A stretch of DNA of 64,000 nt from Acidimicrobiaceae bacterium. Its GTDB lineage: Bacteria; Actinomycetota; Acidimicrobiia; Acidimicrobiales; Aldehydirespiratoraceae. Where the stretch lies: contig JAPPMP010000042.1 of NCBI GenBank assembly GCA_028819005.1, positions 1 to 64,000 on the forward strand. Direction: 5' to 3'. A program made the position numbers and the translations under genes. A model generated the notes under the pieces. The model worked only from the letters and a program-made list of their open reading frames with translations. It made no database searches and had not been told where the DNA came from. Shown here piece after piece: positions 17,294 to 25,430 of this stretch. The number at the start of each line of letters is the position of its first letter. Position 1 is the first letter of the stretch.

Positions 17294-17326
17294 TTGTATA
17301 CAATACACAATATTCATCTGGTGCCA
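17294..17326 (-). promoter_or_regulatory. Candidate GntR operator and promoter of the catabolic operon
   Basis: TTGTATACAA at 17294-17303 is a perfect 10-bp palindrome about 60 bp upstream of the binding-protein start. It fits the FCD-type GntR consensus TNGTNNNACNA. On the minus strand TTGGCA (17321-17326) followed after 16 bp by TATTGT could be the -35 and -10, so the palindrome would overlap the -10. The assignment to the GntR at 11622 is inference. Confidence 0.5.
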
Positions 17327-17373
17327 AGTTGTTGGGCCCGCCCGCCGTTCTCAGTATTAGTACGCTCTGAAAC

Positions 17374-17634
17374 ATGAATGATGAGGCAGAAGGCCATCAC
17401 TTGACCGTGCGCCAAAAGATGCGCAACCCACTGAGGGTGTTCCGCTCGAATTGGCCGCTTGCCATCGGTGGTTCGTTCGGGGTAGCCATTCCCACGGCTT
17501 GGAGCGCTCGCGACGAGAGTTTGCTTCACCTGGTCGGCGTGACAGCGTTGACGATGGTCTTCGTCTTGTTTGTTGCCTGGCTAGGGGTAATCGCCCTACA
17601 GCGCTATCACCCTGAGCCAGGCAGCAAACTGTAG
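17374..17634 (+). CDS. Small two-segment membrane protein
   Basis: This predicted 86-residue protein has two hydrophobic segments, about 27-45 ('WPLAIGGSFGVAIPTAW') and about 50-74 ('LLHLVGVTALTMVFVLFVAWLGVIAL'), with a basic N-terminal region. I do not recognise the family. It is divergent from the binding-protein gene and has no strong ribosome-binding site, so the start is uncertain. The composition is coding-like. Confidence 0.5.
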   Translation: MNDEAEGHHLTVRQKMRNPLRVFRSNWPLAIGGSFGVAIPTAWSARDESLLHLVGVTALTMVFVLFVAWLGVIALQRYHPEPGSKL

Positions 17635-17687
17635 GGTCACGAGCTTGCGCAGTTGACGCGGAGTAACCGGCACCCACGAACGGCTTG

Positions 17688-17709
17688 AATCGTTTGGTGC
17701 CAAACGATT
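17688..17709. promoter_or_regulatory. 22-bp palindromic operator upstream of the ADC-like gene
   Basis: AATCGTTTGG and CCAAACGATT form 10-bp perfect arms around a TG centre. The palindrome ends 11 bases before the ATG at 17721, a position where a bound repressor would block transcription of the plus-strand operon (ADC-like, P450, LigB-like, amidotransferase). The regulator is not obvious in this window. The inner part TTTGGTGCCAAA recurs imperfectly at 17316-17327 in front of the divergent operon. Confidence 0.6.
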
Positions 17710-17720
17710 AGGGTTCGGCT

Positions 17721-18533
17721 ATGGCTGAACTGCAGGGGTTCATGTACCCGCGCACCCCGACGGGCGCCGCGGGGATACTCCCGGGACCGCCGTGGCACTA
17801 CTCGGGAGAGATGCTCACCATCGAGTTCCGCACCGATCCGGCCAATGTGGCGGAGCTTCTGCCGGCGCCTTTGCAACTGGCCGAAACCGACCCCGGAGCA
17901 GTCGCTTTGATCTGGGCCGATTGGCAGAGTTGCAGCGACAGCTTTGAAGAACTGCTCGACCCTGCGCGGGCCCAGTACAAGGAGGTCTTCTTGGTCGTGC
18001 GCTGCCAGTATCAAGACAAGACCTACAGCCGAGCTGCCTACATCTGGGTCGACAAGGACTTCGCCATGGCCCGAGGCGTCGTCCAGGGCTACCCCAAGAA
18101 ACTCAGCGAGATCTGGATGACCCGGGCTGTGAGTTTCGGGAAAGCCGGCCCACGGCTGGAGCCCGGCGGGCGATTCGGCGCCACCGTCAGCACTTGGGGA
18201 AGACGCATCGCCGATGCCGTTTTCACCATTACCGGCACGGCTGAAACCCCCGGGTTCGTAAACGCTCACCCCATGCTGCACAGCAGACAGATGCCCGCAA
18301 TCGAAATGGACGGACGCGACTCGCTCGACGAACTGGTAACCATGCGCGGCTTCGACGTTGAACTGGGTCCGGTCTACGCGGGAGACGCCGAACTGGAGAT
18401 ACACGACAACCCGACCGAGGAACTTGATCGTTTGAAACCCTTCGAGATCATCGGCGGCTACTACCGACAAGTGGGCAACTCCATGGCCGGCGGCACAACC
18501 GTATGGGCAGCCGGCAACCCGATGGCGAAATGA
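17721..18533 (+). CDS. Acetoacetate decarboxylase family protein
   Basis: This 270-residue protein resembles the acetoacetate decarboxylase (ADC) superfamily: 'GVVQGYPKKLSEIWMTR' around residue 120 carries the Lys-Lys pair that in ADC includes the Schiff-base Lys. Family members decarboxylate beta-keto acids or act as related aldolase/dehydratase-like enzymes. The gene directly follows a palindromic operator and overlaps the next P450 gene by ATGA, so it probably works in the same oxidative pathway. The actual substrate is unknown. Confidence 0.8.
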   Translation: MAELQGFMYPRTPTGAAGILPGPPWHYSGEMLTIEFRTDPANVAELLPAPLQLAETDPGAVALIWADWQSCSDSFEELLDPARAQYKEVFLVVRCQYQDKTYSRAAYIWVDKDFAMARGVVQGYPKKLSEIWMTRAVSFGKAGPRLEPGGRFGATVSTWGRRIADAVFTITGTAETPGFVNAHPMLHSRQMPAIEMDGRDSLDELVTMRGFDVELGPVYAGDAELEIHDNPTEELDRLKPFEIIGGYYRQVGNSMAGGTTVWAAGNPMAK

Positions 18534-19801
18534 GCGCCGCAACCTTCGTCGACGGCTACCTGGCTGACATGGGTCCGGACGACGCTGATATAACCAGCCA
18601 CGACGCCTACACAAACGGCGTTCCCCACGCCACCTTCAACCGCCTCCGCTCATGCGACCCGGTCCACTGGACCGCAGAGACCGACGGGTCGGGATTCTGG
18701 TCGATCCTGCGCTATGACGACGCCCTCGCGGTGAGCCGCGACTACGACACGTTCACCTCGACCAAGGGCATCCGGCTCGAGGAGATGGACGAGGAGCAGC
18801 TCCTCGCCCGGCGCACGATGATGGAACTCGACCCGCCCGAACACACCCGCTACCGGCGGCTCGTCAACAAGGGTTTCACCCGACGCACGGTCGACACCTT
18901 TGAAGATGTGATCCGCCAGCTTGCAGCCGAAGTCGTGGAAGCCGCTCTCCTCAAGGGCGAGTTCGACTTCGTCGCCGAAATCTCAGAACAGCTGCCGATG
19001 CGGATGCTCGGACGGTTGCTCGGCACCAGCGACGAACACGGCCACCAACTAGTGGCATGGGGAGACGCACTGCTGGGAAACACCGATCCCGATTTCACCG
19101 ACTTCCCCGTAGACCTCACCGACACCGAACAGTACCGAATGGTCCCATTCCGCAGTCCCGCCGCGCTGGAGATCTTCCAGTTCGCCCAACAGCAGGCCAA
19201 AGAGAGGCGCAGTTGCCCACGCGACGACGTCATCACCAAGCTGCTCGAACCGACCCGCGACGGCGACCCGCTCAGCGATCTCGAGTTCAACAACTTCTTC
19301 ACTCTGCTGGTGGCTGCAGGCAATGACACCACCCGCTACACGATGACCCACGGTGTGTGGAACATGATGAACCATCCCCAGTTGTGGAACGCCCTGCGTG
19401 AACGCCCGGAGCTGATGACGTCTGGTGTGGAGGAGGTGCTGCGCACCAGTTCTGTCACGATGCACTTCCGTCGTACTGCCACTCGCGACATCGAGATGCG
19501 GAGCCGCAGGATCAAAGCCGGTGACAAGGTTGTTATCTGGTTCAACTCCGCCAACCACGATCCGGACGGTTTTCCGATCCCCTTCCGGTTCGACCTCGCC
19601 CGAGAGAAGAACGACCACATGGCGTTCGGCCGCAACGGTCCCCATTTCTGTCTTGGAGCCTGGTTGGCTCGGATGGAGGTCAGACTGGTATTCGAAGAAC
19701 TCATGAAGCGCATCGACCACCTGGAACCTGCCGGGCCGATCGAGCGATTGCGGTCCAACTTCATCTCCGGAATCAAGCGCCTGCCCGTGAAGGTCGTATG
19801 A
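18530..19801 (+). CDS. Cytochrome P450
   Basis: This 423-residue P450 has 'AAGNDTT' (262-268), ExxR in 'EEVLR' (302-305) and the heme loop 'FGRNGPHFCLG' with Cys374. I chose the ATG at 18530, which overlaps the ADC-like stop, over the upstream ORF start at 18503. It is a different branch from the two P450s of the minus-strand operon but shares the 'NHDPDGFP' and 'FISGIKRLPV' style C-terminal text of actinobacterial class I enzymes. It may use the ferredoxin at 6496. Confidence 0.9.
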   Translation: MSAATFVDGYLADMGPDDADITSHDAYTNGVPHATFNRLRSCDPVHWTAETDGSGFWSILRYDDALAVSRDYDTFTSTKGIRLEEMDEEQLLARRTMMELDPPEHTRYRRLVNKGFTRRTVDTFEDVIRQLAAEVVEAALLKGEFDFVAEISEQLPMRMLGRLLGTSDEHGHQLVAWGDALLGNTDPDFTDFPVDLTDTEQYRMVPFRSPAALEIFQFAQQQAKERRSCPRDDVITKLLEPTRDGDPLSDLEFNNFFTLLVAAGNDTTRYTMTHGVWNMMNHPQLWNALRERPELMTSGVEEVLRTSSVTMHFRRTATRDIEMRSRRIKAGDKVVIWFNSANHDPDGFPIPFRFDLAREKNDHMAFGRNGPHFCLGAWLARMEVRLVFEELMKRIDHLEPAGPIERLRSNFISGIKRLPVKVV

Positions 19802-19810
19802 GAATGCGAC

Positions 19811-19843
19811 GGCATCTGCTAATGAAAGGCATCTACTGATGAA
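19811..19843 (+). repeat. Duplicated spacer before the LigB-like gene
   Basis: GGCATCTGCTAATGAA (19811-19826) recurs with two mismatches at 19828-19843, a 17-bp spacing. Together they create overlapping mini-ORFs: ATG 19798 overlaps the P450 stop and runs 13 codons to a TGA that overlaps the next ATG. This keeps ribosomes close to the LigB-like start at 19853. Confidence 0.65.
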
Positions 19844-19852
19844 GGCAACAGC

Positions 19853-20713
19853 ATGGGAGAGATAGTCGGCGCCGCTCTGGTATCGCATGTGCCGCCGTTG
19901 GTGATGCCCGAAAGCGAGCGACGGGAAATGAACAACGGTCAAGACACGACGCTGTTCGCCGGTCTCCATCAGCTCGCGTCCGAAAAGTTGTGGCCCGCGG
20001 GACCAGACACCGTGGTGGTGATCGACACACACTGGTTCACCACCATCGAGCACATTGTCAGTTCCCACGGCGTCAGGCAGGGCCTGTTCACCTCCGACGA
20101 ACTGCCCCGCGGAATGGCGCAGATGCCCTACAAGATCGTTGGTGACCCTGAACTGGCCGAGACTTGGGCCGCATGTGCCGACGACCGCGACGACACCTGG
20201 ATCACGGCCATCGACGATCCTCATCTGCCGATCCACTATCCCACCGTCAACCTGCTCGAGTTTCTCCAGACAAACCAGAGATGGGTCTCAGCAGGCGTCT
20301 GCCAGACCGCTGACCCCCAGGATTTTCTGCTGTTCGGCGAGCTGCTAGCTGCCGCGGTACGCGGAATCGACCGGAGGGTCGTGGTACTGGCCAGCGGCGG
20401 ACTGAGCCACCGTTTCTGGCCGTTGCGCGAGTTCCGCTCACACGAGGCCGCCGACCCCGACCGCCATATTCGAACGCCACAAGCCGCCGTTGCCGACCGT
20501 CAGGTCATCGAATGGCTCAAAGCCGGGAACCACGCCGCAGTGCTCGACTTCGTGCCCGAGTATCGCAGTCACGCGCCAGAAGGCTATTTCGGTCACTATC
20601 TGACAATGCTCGGCGCACTCGGGGCGGCGGGTTGCACAGCTCGCGGGACACAGTTCGGCGAATACGAATCTGTGTCCGGCACCGGCCAAGTCCACATATG
20701 GTTTGACCTGTGA
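19853..20713 (+). CDS. LigB-type (class III) extradiol dioxygenase family protein
   Basis: This 286-residue protein resembles the catalytic subunit fold of class III extradiol dioxygenases such as HpaD/HpcB. Candidate metal ligands are His in 'ALVSHVPPL' near residue 11 and His in 'VIDTHWF' near 60, with 'ASGGLSHRF' further on and the C-terminal 'YESVSGTGQVHIWF'. These Fe(II) enzymes open catechol-type rings. It lies behind a P450 that could hydroxylate the ring, and in front of an amidotransferase. The ring substrate is not known. Confidence 0.8.
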   Translation: MGEIVGAALVSHVPPLVMPESERREMNNGQDTTLFAGLHQLASEKLWPAGPDTVVVIDTHWFTTIEHIVSSHGVRQGLFTSDELPRGMAQMPYKIVGDPELAETWAACADDRDDTWITAIDDPHLPIHYPTVNLLEFLQTNQRWVSAGVCQTADPQDFLLFGELLAAAVRGIDRRVVVLASGGLSHRFWPLREFRSHEAADPDRHIRTPQAAVADRQVIEWLKAGNHAAVLDFVPEYRSHAPEGYFGHYLTMLGALGAAGCTARGTQFGEYESVSGTGQVHIWFDL

Positions 20714-20738
20714 GCCCAATATGGTTCGACCTGTGAGC
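20696..20738 (+). repeat. Duplicated LigB-like/amidotransferase junction
   Basis: ATATGGTTTGACCTGTGAGC (20696-20715), which encodes the last codons and stop of the LigB-like gene, recurs with one mismatch at 20719-20738, exactly 23 bp downstream. The second copy supplies the start of the amidotransferase. A single ancestral copy would have given a GTGA stop/start overlap. Confidence 0.85.
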
Positions 20739-21446
20739 AACGCCCCGCAAGCACTCATCATCGTGCATGAACCCGACGGCGTCGGCTGTCAGATTGAAGC
20801 GAGGCTCAGCGAAATCGGCTGGGATGTCCACAACCATGTCGTCACCGCCGACTACGAGCGTCCCAACGATCCCGCGCCCTGGCCGGACTTCGATGACTAC
20901 GACGTCATCGTGCCGATGGGCTCGATCCGCTCACTCACCGACAAGGACGAGATCTCCAACTGGATCTACGCCGAACTCGAGTTGTTGAGAGCTGCTCACG
21001 AGCGTGGCACGCCGATCCTCGGAGTGTGCTTCGGGGGTCAACTGCTGGCCGAAGCGCTGGGCGGTTCAGTGGAGGCGTCGCCCGTGACTGAGATCGGCTG
21101 GTATGAGATCGATGCGGTGGACGGCGTTGAGAACCCGGTCGGCCCGGGGCCTTGGTTCGAATGGCATCATGACCGTTTCACCGTGCCGCCCGGCGCTGAG
21201 GTTCTGGCCGTCAACGAGAACGCCGTCCAACTCTTCCGAATCGGTCGCTCGGTCGGCACCCAGTTTCACCCCGAGGTCGACCCGGGCCATGTGGCAGGTT
21301 TCCTGGCGGGATCGGCTGAAGAATACCTCGCCTCGTTGAACCTCGACCGCAAGCAGATGATGGACGAGATGCACTTTCACGAAACGCGCAACACCAAACA
21401 GTGCCACGCCCTCGTCGACTGGTTCCTCGAACTGTCACAGCCTTGA
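20721..21446 (+). CDS. Class I glutamine amidotransferase-like protein
   Basis: This protein of about 241 residues has the GATase1 fold seen in GMP synthase-like amidotransferases: nucleophile Cys in 'GVCFGGQLLAEALGG', and His/Glu in 'TQFHPEVD'. The start is uncertain (ATG 20721 or GTG 20733) because the junction is duplicated. The TTG at 20703 used by the ORF track is less likely. Relatives in amine-degradation clusters act as gamma-glutamyl hydrolases, so it may process a gamma-glutamylated intermediate, but no ammonia-accepting partner is seen. Confidence 0.82.
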   Translation: MVRPVSNAPQALIIVHEPDGVGCQIEARLSEIGWDVHNHVVTADYERPNDPAPWPDFDDYDVIVPMGSIRSLTDKDEISNWIYAELELLRAAHERGTPILGVCFGGQLLAEALGGSVEASPVTEIGWYEIDAVDGVENPVGPGPWFEWHHDRFTVPPGAEVLAVNENAVQLFRIGRSVGTQFHPEVDPGHVAGFLAGSAEEYLASLNLDRKQMMDEMHFHETRNTKQCHALVDWFLELSQP

Positions 21447-21460
21447 CAGGCAATCGTGGA

Positions 21461-21883
21461 TCAGCGGTGAACGACGAAGGCTTGGTGCAGTCCGGGTCCG
21501 AAGCGGTACACGGAGAAGTCGATGTCGAAGGCCACTGCCTCGGTGATCCCGCAGCGCTCCATGACGGCCCAGCTCGTCCTGTCGACTATTGAGAAGTCCT
21601 GGTCGGCGAAGGTCTCGCTGATACGCAGCGCAGCCAGAATGTCTTGGGGGGTGGCGGTGAGCACTTCGGCGACGCGGTGGTCGATGATCGTGGACACGAG
21701 TTCGTCCGCGGCGGCGCGATGTCGTCGGTTTCGTGCAACCGCCCAGGTCTCGACGAGCACATGGTCGGTGGTCGCCAGTCGACCTTGGTGCTCGCCAAGA
21801 AGGCGTACGGCGCGCTGATGTGAGACATCGTCTGCCGCCACCAGCGCGTACCAAGCGCTGGTGTCGACGAAGACGCGGCTCAC
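21461..21883 (-). CDS. VapC-like PIN-domain toxin
   Basis: This 140-residue PIN-domain ribonuclease has 'VFVDTSAWYALVAADD' at the N-terminus with the first metal-binding Asp, 'HVLVETWAV' with the conserved Glu, and 'DQDFSIVDRTSWAVM' with the later Asp pair. It starts at GTG 21883, overlapping the antitoxin stop by GTGA. VapC toxins usually cleave tRNA or rRNA when freed from the antitoxin. Confidence 0.88.
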   Translation of the reverse strand: MSRVFVDTSAWYALVAADDVSHQRAVRLLGEHQGRLATTDHVLVETWAVARNRRHRAAADELVSTIIDHRVAEVLTATPQDILAALRISETFADQDFSIVDRTSWAVMERCGITEAVAFDIDFSVYRFGPGLHQAFVVHR

Positions 21884-22161
21884 TCGTGGCCTGTTCGGGC
21901 CCGCCGCTTGGAGTCGAGGTCCTGGCTGAAAGCCTGCTGGACCATCTCGTGTTTGTGGCGGGCGATGTCGGTGGGTTCGGCTCCGGTGCCGAGCATGCCG
22001 ATCAAAGGAGCGATTTCGCCGCTGGTGGCGCTGGTTGCTTCATCGTCGGAGCGGATCAGCTCGCGGATGTAGGCGGAGACGCTGAGGCCGCGTTCGTTGG
22101 CGCGGCGCTTGGCCACGGCTCGCAGGGCGGGGCTCAGCAACACGTTGGTAGGTTTGGCCAT
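21880..22161 (-). CDS. VapB-like ribbon-helix-helix antitoxin
   Basis: This 93-residue protein has an N-terminal ribbon-helix-helix region ('NVLLSPALRAVAKRRANERGLSVSAYIRELIRS') and a variable acidic C-terminus expected to wrap the toxin. It is the first gene of a two-gene unit with the PIN toxin. The AT-richer upstream region carries repeated ATGCGCAA sites that are likely autoregulatory. Confidence 0.82.
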   Translation of the reverse strand: MAKPTNVLLSPALRAVAKRRANERGLSVSAYIRELIRSDDEATSATSGEIAPLIGMLGTGAEPTDIARHKHEMVQQAFSQDLDSKRRARTGHE

Positions 22162-22180
22162 GCCGCCACACTAGATGTGC

Positions 22181-22197
22181 ATGCGCAATATGCGCAA
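22181..22197 (-). promoter_or_regulatory. Candidate VapB operator
   Basis: ATGCGCAA occurs at 22181-22188 and again at 22190-22197. Each copy contains the palindrome TGCGCA, and a related TACGCATTG lies close by. On the minus strand TATAGT just upstream could be a -10. The site lies 20-40 bp before the antitoxin start, the normal place for toxin-antitoxin autoregulation. Confidence 0.45.
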
Positions 22198-22363
22198 CAC
22201 TATATACGCATTGCCGAACGACTGCTCAACCCCGGCCAGGTCCGGCTCCGGTCGCGCGGTTCAGCCACCCGCACGACCAGAACAGAACCTTGCGGCCCTG
22301 TCTGTGGCAGTGCATGCCTTTCTCGCTACTGTTTGACACCTGACGAATCGTGGAGCGAATGAC

Positions 22364-23074
22364 ATGACCACCCGTCCTTTGATCGGACTGCCCGGTCGTC
22401 GCAAGGCTGGACGCGACGTAGCCGGAATGTTGACGACCTTCGCTGATATGCAGATCGACTTGTATTTCGCGAACTACGCGAAGGGTGTGATCGCTGCCGG
22501 CGGGCTCCCCGTTCATCTGCCCATCGACGTCGATCCGCTGTTGATCATCGACCGGCTCGACGGATTAGTCCTCACGGGAGGGACCGACATCGAGCCGAGC
22601 CTCTACGGCGCGGAGTCGGAAACAGATATCTACCCTCCCGAACCCGAGCGAGACGACCTCGAGCTCGGCCTGTACAAGGGAGCGCTTCATCGCCGGATTC
22701 CTGTGCTGGGCATCTGCCGTGGACAACAGATCGTCAACGTCGGCGCCGGGGGCACCTTGCACCAGGACGTGCCACCCCATTCCGGCGTCGGACATGCTGC
22801 TGACCACGAGCTCCACGAGGTCCGGCTCGAACCGAATTCAGTATTGAGAGAGCTGTACGGCGCAACGGTCTGGGTCAACTCGCTCCATCATCAGGCGGTA
22901 GACGCCGTGGGGGAGGACCTCCGCGTGACCGGATGGTCTGAAGATGGGATTGCAGAGGGACTTGAACACACGAGCCTGCCGATCGTCTGTGTGCAGTGGC
23001 ACCCCGAGATGATGTCCACTCGTGACACCGACCCGGCCTTCAGCTGGCTTGTCGAGGCCGCCGGCCGTGGATAG
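22364..23074 (+). CDS. PuuD-like gamma-glutamyl hydrolase (peptidase C26)
   Basis: This 236-residue class I amidotransferase-fold hydrolase has Cys in 'LGICRGQQIVNVGAGG' and His/Glu in 'VQWHPEM'. The 'LTGGTDIEPSLYG' segment is typical of gamma-glutamyl-gamma-aminobutyrate hydrolase. A GGAGCGA ribosome site precedes the ATG. It probably removes glutamate from a gamma-glutamylated amine product and so could complete the pathway begun by the ligase at 8033. It overlaps the CoA-transferase gene by eight bases, so the two are co-expressed. Confidence 0.88.
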   Translation: MTTRPLIGLPGRRKAGRDVAGMLTTFADMQIDLYFANYAKGVIAAGGLPVHLPIDVDPLLIIDRLDGLVLTGGTDIEPSLYGAESETDIYPPEPERDDLELGLYKGALHRRIPVLGICRGQQIVNVGAGGTLHQDVPPHSGVGHAADHELHEVRLEPNSVLRELYGATVWVNSLHHQAVDAVGEDLRVTGWSEDGIAEGLEHTSLPIVCVQWHPEMMSTRDTDPAFSWLVEAAGRG

Positions 23075-24248
23075 GCCGCTCGACGGGGTTGCCGTTGTAG
23101 CTCTCGAACAGGCAGTAGCGGCTCCCTTCGCCACGCGTCAATTGGCTGATCTCGGTGCGACAGTGCTCAAGGTCGAGCGACCGGGCGAGGGCGACTTTGC
23201 GCGTGACTACGACTCCGCGATGGGCGGCACGTCGGCGTTCTTCGTCTGGTCCAACCGCGGAAAGCAGAGCATCGAGCTGGACCTGAAGGATCCGCAACAG
23301 CGGTCGACGTTCGACCAGTTGGTGGCCGGCGCCGACGTTTTCATTCAGAACCTGTCGCCTGCAGCGGCTCAACGCGCCGGGATCCTTGCCGAGCAGCTGC
23401 GAGCAGAGCAACCCCAACTCATCGCCTGCGACGTCTCGGGGTATGGACTCGGCGGGCCTCGAACCGATGACAAGGCATACGACCTCGCGGTGCAGGCCGA
23501 AGCCGGCGCGGTCGCCCTCACCGGTACTGTCGATCAAGCCTGCAAAGTCGGGTTCTCGGTGGCGGACGTGTCGGCGGCCATGTACGCGTTCTCGTCGATT
23601 CTGGCTGCTCTGTACCGCAAGCAGGCGACGGGTGAGGGTGCCACAATCGAAGTGTCGATGCTCGAGAGCCTCGCGGAATGGACGTCGGCGCCGACCTTCG
23701 CGGCCGTGGGCACAGGGGTGATTCCGCCGAGAGCGGGTCATCGCCACACGATGATCGCGCCTTACGGGCTGTATCAGATGAGCAACGGAGAGAACATCAT
23801 GATCGGCTGTCAAAGCAACCGGGAATGGGTGTCGTTTGCAACCCATGTGCTCGGTGATCAGAGCCTTTGCGAGGACCCGCGGTTTTTCGACAACGTTGAT
23901 CGGGTCGCAAACATCGACGATCTCGAACTGTTGATCAACAGCGTGTTCGCAGCACTTTCGCCCGAGGAGCTACTTGAAAGGCTCGAGCGCGGCCGTGTGG
24001 CGCACAGCTCGGTCCGCGACCCGCACTCGCTGTGGCAGCACGAACAGCTTCGGGCCAGAGACAGGTTCATGACCGTGACCACGCCCACCGGTACCGCAGA
24101 GGTGTACCGCCCGCCGTTCAACATCAGCGGAATCGGTGACCCGGTCGCCTCAGTCCCCGAACTCGGAGCCCACGACCCCGCCTTCGTCCAACACCTCCTC
24201 AGCCGCGCCAAAACCCGACGGGCCGAGAACGGATCGATGCAGCGCTGA
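23067..24248 (+). CDS. CaiB/BaiF family CoA-transferase (class III)
   Basis: This 393-residue class III CoA-transferase has 'LDGVAVVALEQAVAAPFATRQLADLGATVLKVERPGEGD' at the N-terminus and the catalytic Asp probably in 'KAYDLAVQAEAG'. I chose GTG 23067, which overlaps the hydrolase stop by eight bases. The ORF track start at 23022 lies inside the upstream gene. It would activate a carboxylate, such as the one freed by the hydrolase, to its CoA thioester for the acyl-CoA dehydrogenases. Confidence 0.9.
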   Translation: MDRPLDGVAVVALEQAVAAPFATRQLADLGATVLKVERPGEGDFARDYDSAMGGTSAFFVWSNRGKQSIELDLKDPQQRSTFDQLVAGADVFIQNLSPAAAQRAGILAEQLRAEQPQLIACDVSGYGLGGPRTDDKAYDLAVQAEAGAVALTGTVDQACKVGFSVADVSAAMYAFSSILAALYRKQATGEGATIEVSMLESLAEWTSAPTFAAVGTGVIPPRAGHRHTMIAPYGLYQMSNGENIMIGCQSNREWVSFATHVLGDQSLCEDPRFFDNVDRVANIDDLELLINSVFAALSPEELLERLERGRVAHSSVRDPHSLWQHEQLRARDRFMTVTTPTGTAEVYRPPFNISGIGDPVASVPELGAHDPAFVQHLLSRAKTRRAENGSMQR

Positions 24249-24277
24249 GCGCCGTGGTCGTCTCCCGCATCGACCGG

Positions 24278-25423
24278 TTACTCGGTGGCGTCGTCGGCGA
24301 GGATGTCAAGGAAGGGCGAGTAGCGATAGACGCGGTTGCGTCGGTGGCCAGTGATTTCAACAACCAACCCCAATTCGACTAATCGATCGAACAGGCTGCC
24401 GATGGTCGTGGAGGTCGCGCCCAGTTTGGCTGTTGCATACTTGATCGTCAGGATCGGCTGTTCGGCCAGCAGGTTCAGCAGCGGCCAACCGTACTTGCCG
24501 AAGTTCTCAGACGTAGCGATTCGGCGGTGCTCGTCGGTCAGCGCTGACAGTTCACCCGCGACTCGCACCGCATCGCTTGCGGTGGAGTTGACCCCGGTGA
24601 GGAAGAACTTGAGCCAGCCCTCCCAGTCACCGTGGGTTCTGACGGCGTTGAGCCGGTCGTAGTACTCGAGTCGGTTCTGCTTCAAGAAGAGGCTCAGGTA
24701 CAGCAGTGGGCGAGACAGCGCACCACGTTGCACCAACAACAGGGTGATGAGCAATCGGCCGATACGACCATTTCCGTCGAGGAACGGGTGGATTGTCTCG
24801 AATTGTGCGTGAGCAAGTCCGGCCAGCACGAGCGGCGGATCGTCGCTGTCGTTCAAGTAGACCTCCAAATCACGAATGGCTGTTCCGAGGTCGTCAGGCG
24901 ACGGCGGAACGAATGCCGCGGTTTCCAGCGTGCAACCCGCGGGACCGACCCAGTTCTGTGACTTGCGAAACTCTCCGGGCGTGCGTTCTTGGCCCCGCGT
25001 CCCGGTCATTAGTTCTTGGTGAACGTTGCGGATGAGCCGACCCGAAAGCGGCAACTCGCTGAGGAGTTCAAGCCCTAGACGCATTGCACGCACGTAGTTG
25101 ACTGTCTCGTGGATGTCGGCCACCGGGCTGGTCACACGTGCCTGCACCTCGTGGGCGAACAAGTCGTCGAGGCTCGACTGGGTGCCTTCGATTTGCGAGC
25201 TGAGCACTGCTTCCCGCCGAACATACGATGCGACGAACCAATCGGGATCGGGCAAGGTACCTGCCATCCCGTCCAAACGCCCCAGAGCTGTGGTGGCGTC
25301 AGACAGCAGACCAAGAAGTTCAGCGTCCCATTGAAGAGGTGGATCGGGTGGCAAGGGTTTCGGCATGAACGCGTTGTATCCGGTTATTTGTGGTCGGAAC
25401 CTGCCCGCTCGTTCGCTGGTCAT
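24278..25423 (-). CDS. Fic-domain protein with N-terminal inhibitory motif
   Basis: This 381-residue protein has a Fic core 'HPFLDGNGRIGR' (212-223), the catalytic motif for AMP transfer to target proteins, and an upstream 'SSQIEG' (75-80) matching the (S/T)xxxE(G/N) self-inhibitory helix of class II Fic proteins. The C-terminal 100 residues look like a winged helix ('ILTIKYATAKLGATSTTIGSLFDRLVELGLV'). AAGGAG precedes the ATG. Such Fic-wHTH proteins may act as stress regulators. The upstream DNA carries repeated TATTCYAT sites. Confidence 0.9.
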   Translation of the reverse strand: MTSERAGRFRPQITGYNAFMPKPLPPDPPLQWDAELLGLLSDATTALGRLDGMAGTLPDPDWFVASYVRREAVLSSQIEGTQSSLDDLFAHEVQARVTSPVADIHETVNYVRAMRLGLELLSELPLSGRLIRNVHQELMTGTRGQERTPGEFRKSQNWVGPAGCTLETAAFVPPSPDDLGTAIRDLEVYLNDSDDPPLVLAGLAHAQFETIHPFLDGNGRIGRLLITLLLVQRGALSRPLLYLSLFLKQNRLEYYDRLNAVRTHGDWEGWLKFFLTGVNSTASDAVRVAGELSALTDEHRRIATSENFGKYGWPLLNLLAEQPILTIKYATAKLGATSTTIGSLFDRLVELGLVVEITGHRRNRVYRYSPFLDILADDATE

Positions 25424-25430
25424 CTCGCTC

